The notes under the pieces were generated by a model. It had not been told where the DNA came from. It searched no databases and was given only the letters and a program-made list of their open reading frames with translations. A stretch of 7,530 nt of DNA from Alphaproteobacteria bacterium. GTDB taxonomy: Bacteria; Pseudomonadota; Alphaproteobacteria; Geminicoccales; Geminicoccaceae. A program made the translations under genes and the position numbers. Location of the stretch: the NCBI GenBank assembly GCA_026982585.1, contig JALSGW010000427.1, positions 1 to 7,530 of the forward strand, written 5' to 3'. Shown piece by piece: positions 6,251 to 7,530 of the stretch (its first letter is position 1; each line of letters starts with the position of its first letter).

Positions 6251-6279
6251 CTCATGGAGGGAGCCTCTCTCGCTGTCAA
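6251..6279 (-). promoter_or_regulatory. Candidate promoter of dapB
   Basis: On the minus strand a perfect TTGACA (6279-6274) is followed after 17 bases by CATGAG (6256-6251, three of six to TATAAT). The start would fall near 6244, just upstream of the GGAGG at about 6233-6237. The -35 is strong and the -10 poor, which suits a promoter needing an activator. Confidence 0.45.
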
Positions 6280-6291
6280 TCGCGGCTCCCT
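6258..6291. repeat. Inverted repeat flanking the dapB -35 box
   Basis: AGGGAGCC at 6258-6265 and GGCTCCCT at 6284-6291 are perfect 8-base arms separated by 18 bases. The spacer contains the whole TTGACA element. This is either an operator for a dimeric regulator or the stem of an RNA hairpin. The geometry places one arm over the -10/-35 spacer and the other just upstream of the -35. Confidence 0.4.
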
Positions 6292-6311
6292 GCCATAACA
6301 GCCGCGGCGCC

Positions 6312-6341
6312 TTGGCGCCCCGGGCCCGGACGGGTTATGTG
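6312..6341 (+). promoter_or_regulatory. Weak candidate promoter for the FBP aldolase/phosphatase gene
   Basis: TTGGCG (6312-6317, four of six to TTGACA) is followed after 18 bases by TATGTG (6336-6341, three of six to TATAAT), about 40 bases before the ATG at 6383. It is the best plus-strand candidate in this gap, but it is poor. Confidence 0.25.
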
Positions 6342-6382
6342 TGGTACGGGAATCCCTGCCCAGTCGGTCCGGGAGAGGTGCC

Positions 6383-7504
6383 ATGGAGATCACCATTTCC
6401 GTGATCAAGGCCGACGTGGGATCCGTCGGCGGCCACACCAAACCGTCCGCGCGCATGCTCGAAGCGGTGCGCGAGGAACTCAAGGGCGCCATCGAACGGG
6501 GGCTGTTGATCGACGGCCTGGTCACCCACACCGGGGACGACATCGCCCTCATCATGACCCACACCCACGGCGCCGGCGCCGCGCCGGTGCACGACTTCGC
6601 CTGGAACGCCTTCATGCGCGCCACCGACATCGCGCGCCAGTTCGGTCTCTACGGAGCGGGCCAGGACCTTTTGGTGGATGCCCCCGCGGGCAATCTCAAG
6701 GGCGCCGGTCCGGCGGTGGCCGAACTCACCTTCGAGCATCGTCTCGAAAAGCCCCGGCCCGCCGAGTCCTTCATGGTGTTCACCGCCGACAAGTGCGGCC
6801 CCGGCGCCTACAACCTTCCCTTCTATCTCGCCTTCGCCGATCCCATGTACTGCGCCGGGCTGATGCTGCCGCAGATGATCGAGGGCTTCACCTTCCACAT
6901 CATCGACCTCGAACACGCCGGCGCCGACAGCGTGATCGAACTCCACGCCCCCGAGGACCTCTATCGCATCGCCGTGCTGTTGCGGGACAACGAACGGTTC
7001 GGCATCGAATCCATCCACTCGCGCAAGTACGGCGAACAGGCGGCGGCGATCTCGGCGCACCGGCTGCACACCATCGCCGGCACCTACACCGGCAAGGACG
7101 ATCCCATCGCCATCGTCCGCAACCAGGGGATCTTCCCGGCCCCGGAGGAGCTGCTCTCGCCCTTCGCCAAGGCCCACTACGTGGGCGGGGACGCGCGGGG
7201 ATCCCACAACATGCCGCTGATGCCGGTGCCCGTGAACACCGCGGTCACCGGCCTCTATTGCATTCCCGTGGTGTCCTGCATCGGCTTCTCGATGGACAAA
7301 AACGGCCGCTTCTCGGACAGTATGGTGGACTTCTTCGACAACCCGGCCTGGGACGCGGTGCGCCTCAAGGCCCAGCACAAGGCCATCGAGATGCGCCAGC
7401 AGGGCTTCTCCGGACCCGCCATGCTCCCCTATTCGGAGCTCGAATACAGCGGCTACCGGGAGATCGTCGGCGGTCTTCTGGAACGGTTCCGCATCCGCAG
7501 CTGA
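6383..7504 (+). CDS. Fructose-1,6-bisphosphate aldolase/phosphatase (class V FBPase, archaeal type)
   Basis: This bifunctional enzyme condenses glyceraldehyde-3-phosphate and dihydroxyacetone phosphate to fructose-1,6-bisphosphate and dephosphorylates it to fructose-6-phosphate, driving gluconeogenesis one way. The ATG at 6383 (GGGAG 7 bases upstream) gives 373 residues and the family N-terminus. A GTG at 6341 would only add a non-conserved tail. The metal and phosphate ligands seen in the Sulfolobus enzyme appear to be present: D11 and H18 in KADVGSVGGH, D52-D53 in GDDIALIMTH, Y90 and Q94 in LYGAGQDLL, D136-K137 in FTADKCGPGAYNLP, and Y350 in LPYSELEY. The aldolase lid YTGKDDP carries Y235, the Schiff-base lysine K238 and D239-D240. 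RGSHNMPLMPVP (272-283) is another family block. It is known mostly from archaea and deep-branching or thermophilic bacteria, so its place among proteobacterial-like genes is notable. It is divergent from dapB with no visible operon partner. Confidence 0.95.
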   Translation: MEITISVIKADVGSVGGHTKPSARMLEAVREELKGAIERGLLIDGLVTHTGDDIALIMTHTHGAGAAPVHDFAWNAFMRATDIARQFGLYGAGQDLLVDAPAGNLKGAGPAVAELTFEHRLEKPRPAESFMVFTADKCGPGAYNLPFYLAFADPMYCAGLMLPQMIEGFTFHIIDLEHAGADSVIELHAPEDLYRIAVLLRDNERFGIESIHSRKYGEQAAAISAHRLHTIAGTYTGKDDPIAIVRNQGIFPAPEELLSPFAKAHYVGGDARGSHNMPLMPVPVNTAVTGLYCIPVVSCIGFSMDKNGRFSDSMVDFFDNPAWDAVRLKAQHKAIEMRQQGFSGPAMLPYSELEYSGYREIVGGLLERFRIRS

Positions 7505-7518
7505 CCCCGTCCCTTGCC

Positions 7519-7530
7519 GCCGCGCGCGGC
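7519..7530. repeat. GC palindrome at the window edge
   Basis: GCCGCGCGCGGC is a perfect 12-base palindrome 14 bases after the aldolase/phosphatase stop codon. It could be the stem of a terminator whose T run lies outside the window, or simple GC-rich sequence. The window ends here, so this cannot be settled. Confidence 0.2.

Noticed and set aside
6335..7378. A 347-codon minus-strand open frame opposite the FBP aldolase/phosphatase gene.
   Set aside because: The plus-strand gene has every family motif. The minus-strand product is V/H/G-rich with no family resemblance.
1..7530. Defence system, toxin-antitoxin, prophage, CRISPR or mobile-element content.
   Set aside because: All eight accepted genes are metabolic, transport or conserved-hypothetical. 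No transposase, integrase, nuclease or regular repeat array is seen on either strand.

Overview
This 7.5 kb window is GC-rich bacterial chromosome, densely coded, with no RNA gene, insertion sequence, CRISPR array or phage gene visible. The gene set suggests a proteobacterium: a leucine-degradation pair, a DUF2244 membrane protein and an NADPH/NADH-type DapB. The lineage cannot be fixed from sequence reading alone. An archaeal-type fructose-1,6-bisphosphate aldolase/phosphatase would fit a thermophilic and/or autotrophic member, but that is inference.

Layout, left to right. (1) Positions 1-1496, plus strand: the C-terminal end of a biotin-carrying acyl-CoA carboxylase alpha subunit, most likely 3-methylcrotonyl-CoA carboxylase, overlaps the GTG start of a complete hydroxymethylglutaryl-CoA lyase by 4 bases. 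Together they are the tail of a leucine/isovalerate degradation operon. (2) Positions 1493-4079, minus strand: a three-gene ABC importer operon in the order substrate-binding protein (NMT1/TauA-like), ATPase, permease. Its last stop codon overlaps the lyase stop codon. (3) Positions 4080-4240: a divergent intergenic region with candidate promoters on both strands, followed by a DUF2244 membrane protein on the plus strand. (4) Positions 4727-4943: 217 bases without a supported gene, containing two small dyads and a reasonable sigma70-like promoter, followed by a DUF4332 (helix-hairpin-helix-like) protein. (5) Positions 5411-6226, minus strand: dapB (lysine/diaminopimelate synthesis), whose 3' end overlaps the DUF4332 gene convergently by 49 bases. 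(6) Positions 6227-6382: a divergent intergenic region with an inverted repeat around the probable dapB -35 box, then the complete FBP aldolase/phosphatase gene to 7504. The last 26 bases hold only a GC palindrome.

Functionally the window is mostly central metabolism: leucine carbon to acetyl-CoA and acetoacetate, diaminopimelate/lysine synthesis, and a gluconeogenic step from triose phosphates to fructose-6-phosphate. To this are added one importer of unknown ligand and two conserved proteins of unknown function. I see no convincing new multi-gene system. The points most worth a second look are the unusual gluconeogenic enzyme, the DUF4332 protein with its antisense overlap, the orphan importer beside leucine genes, and the dyads in the two regulatory gaps.
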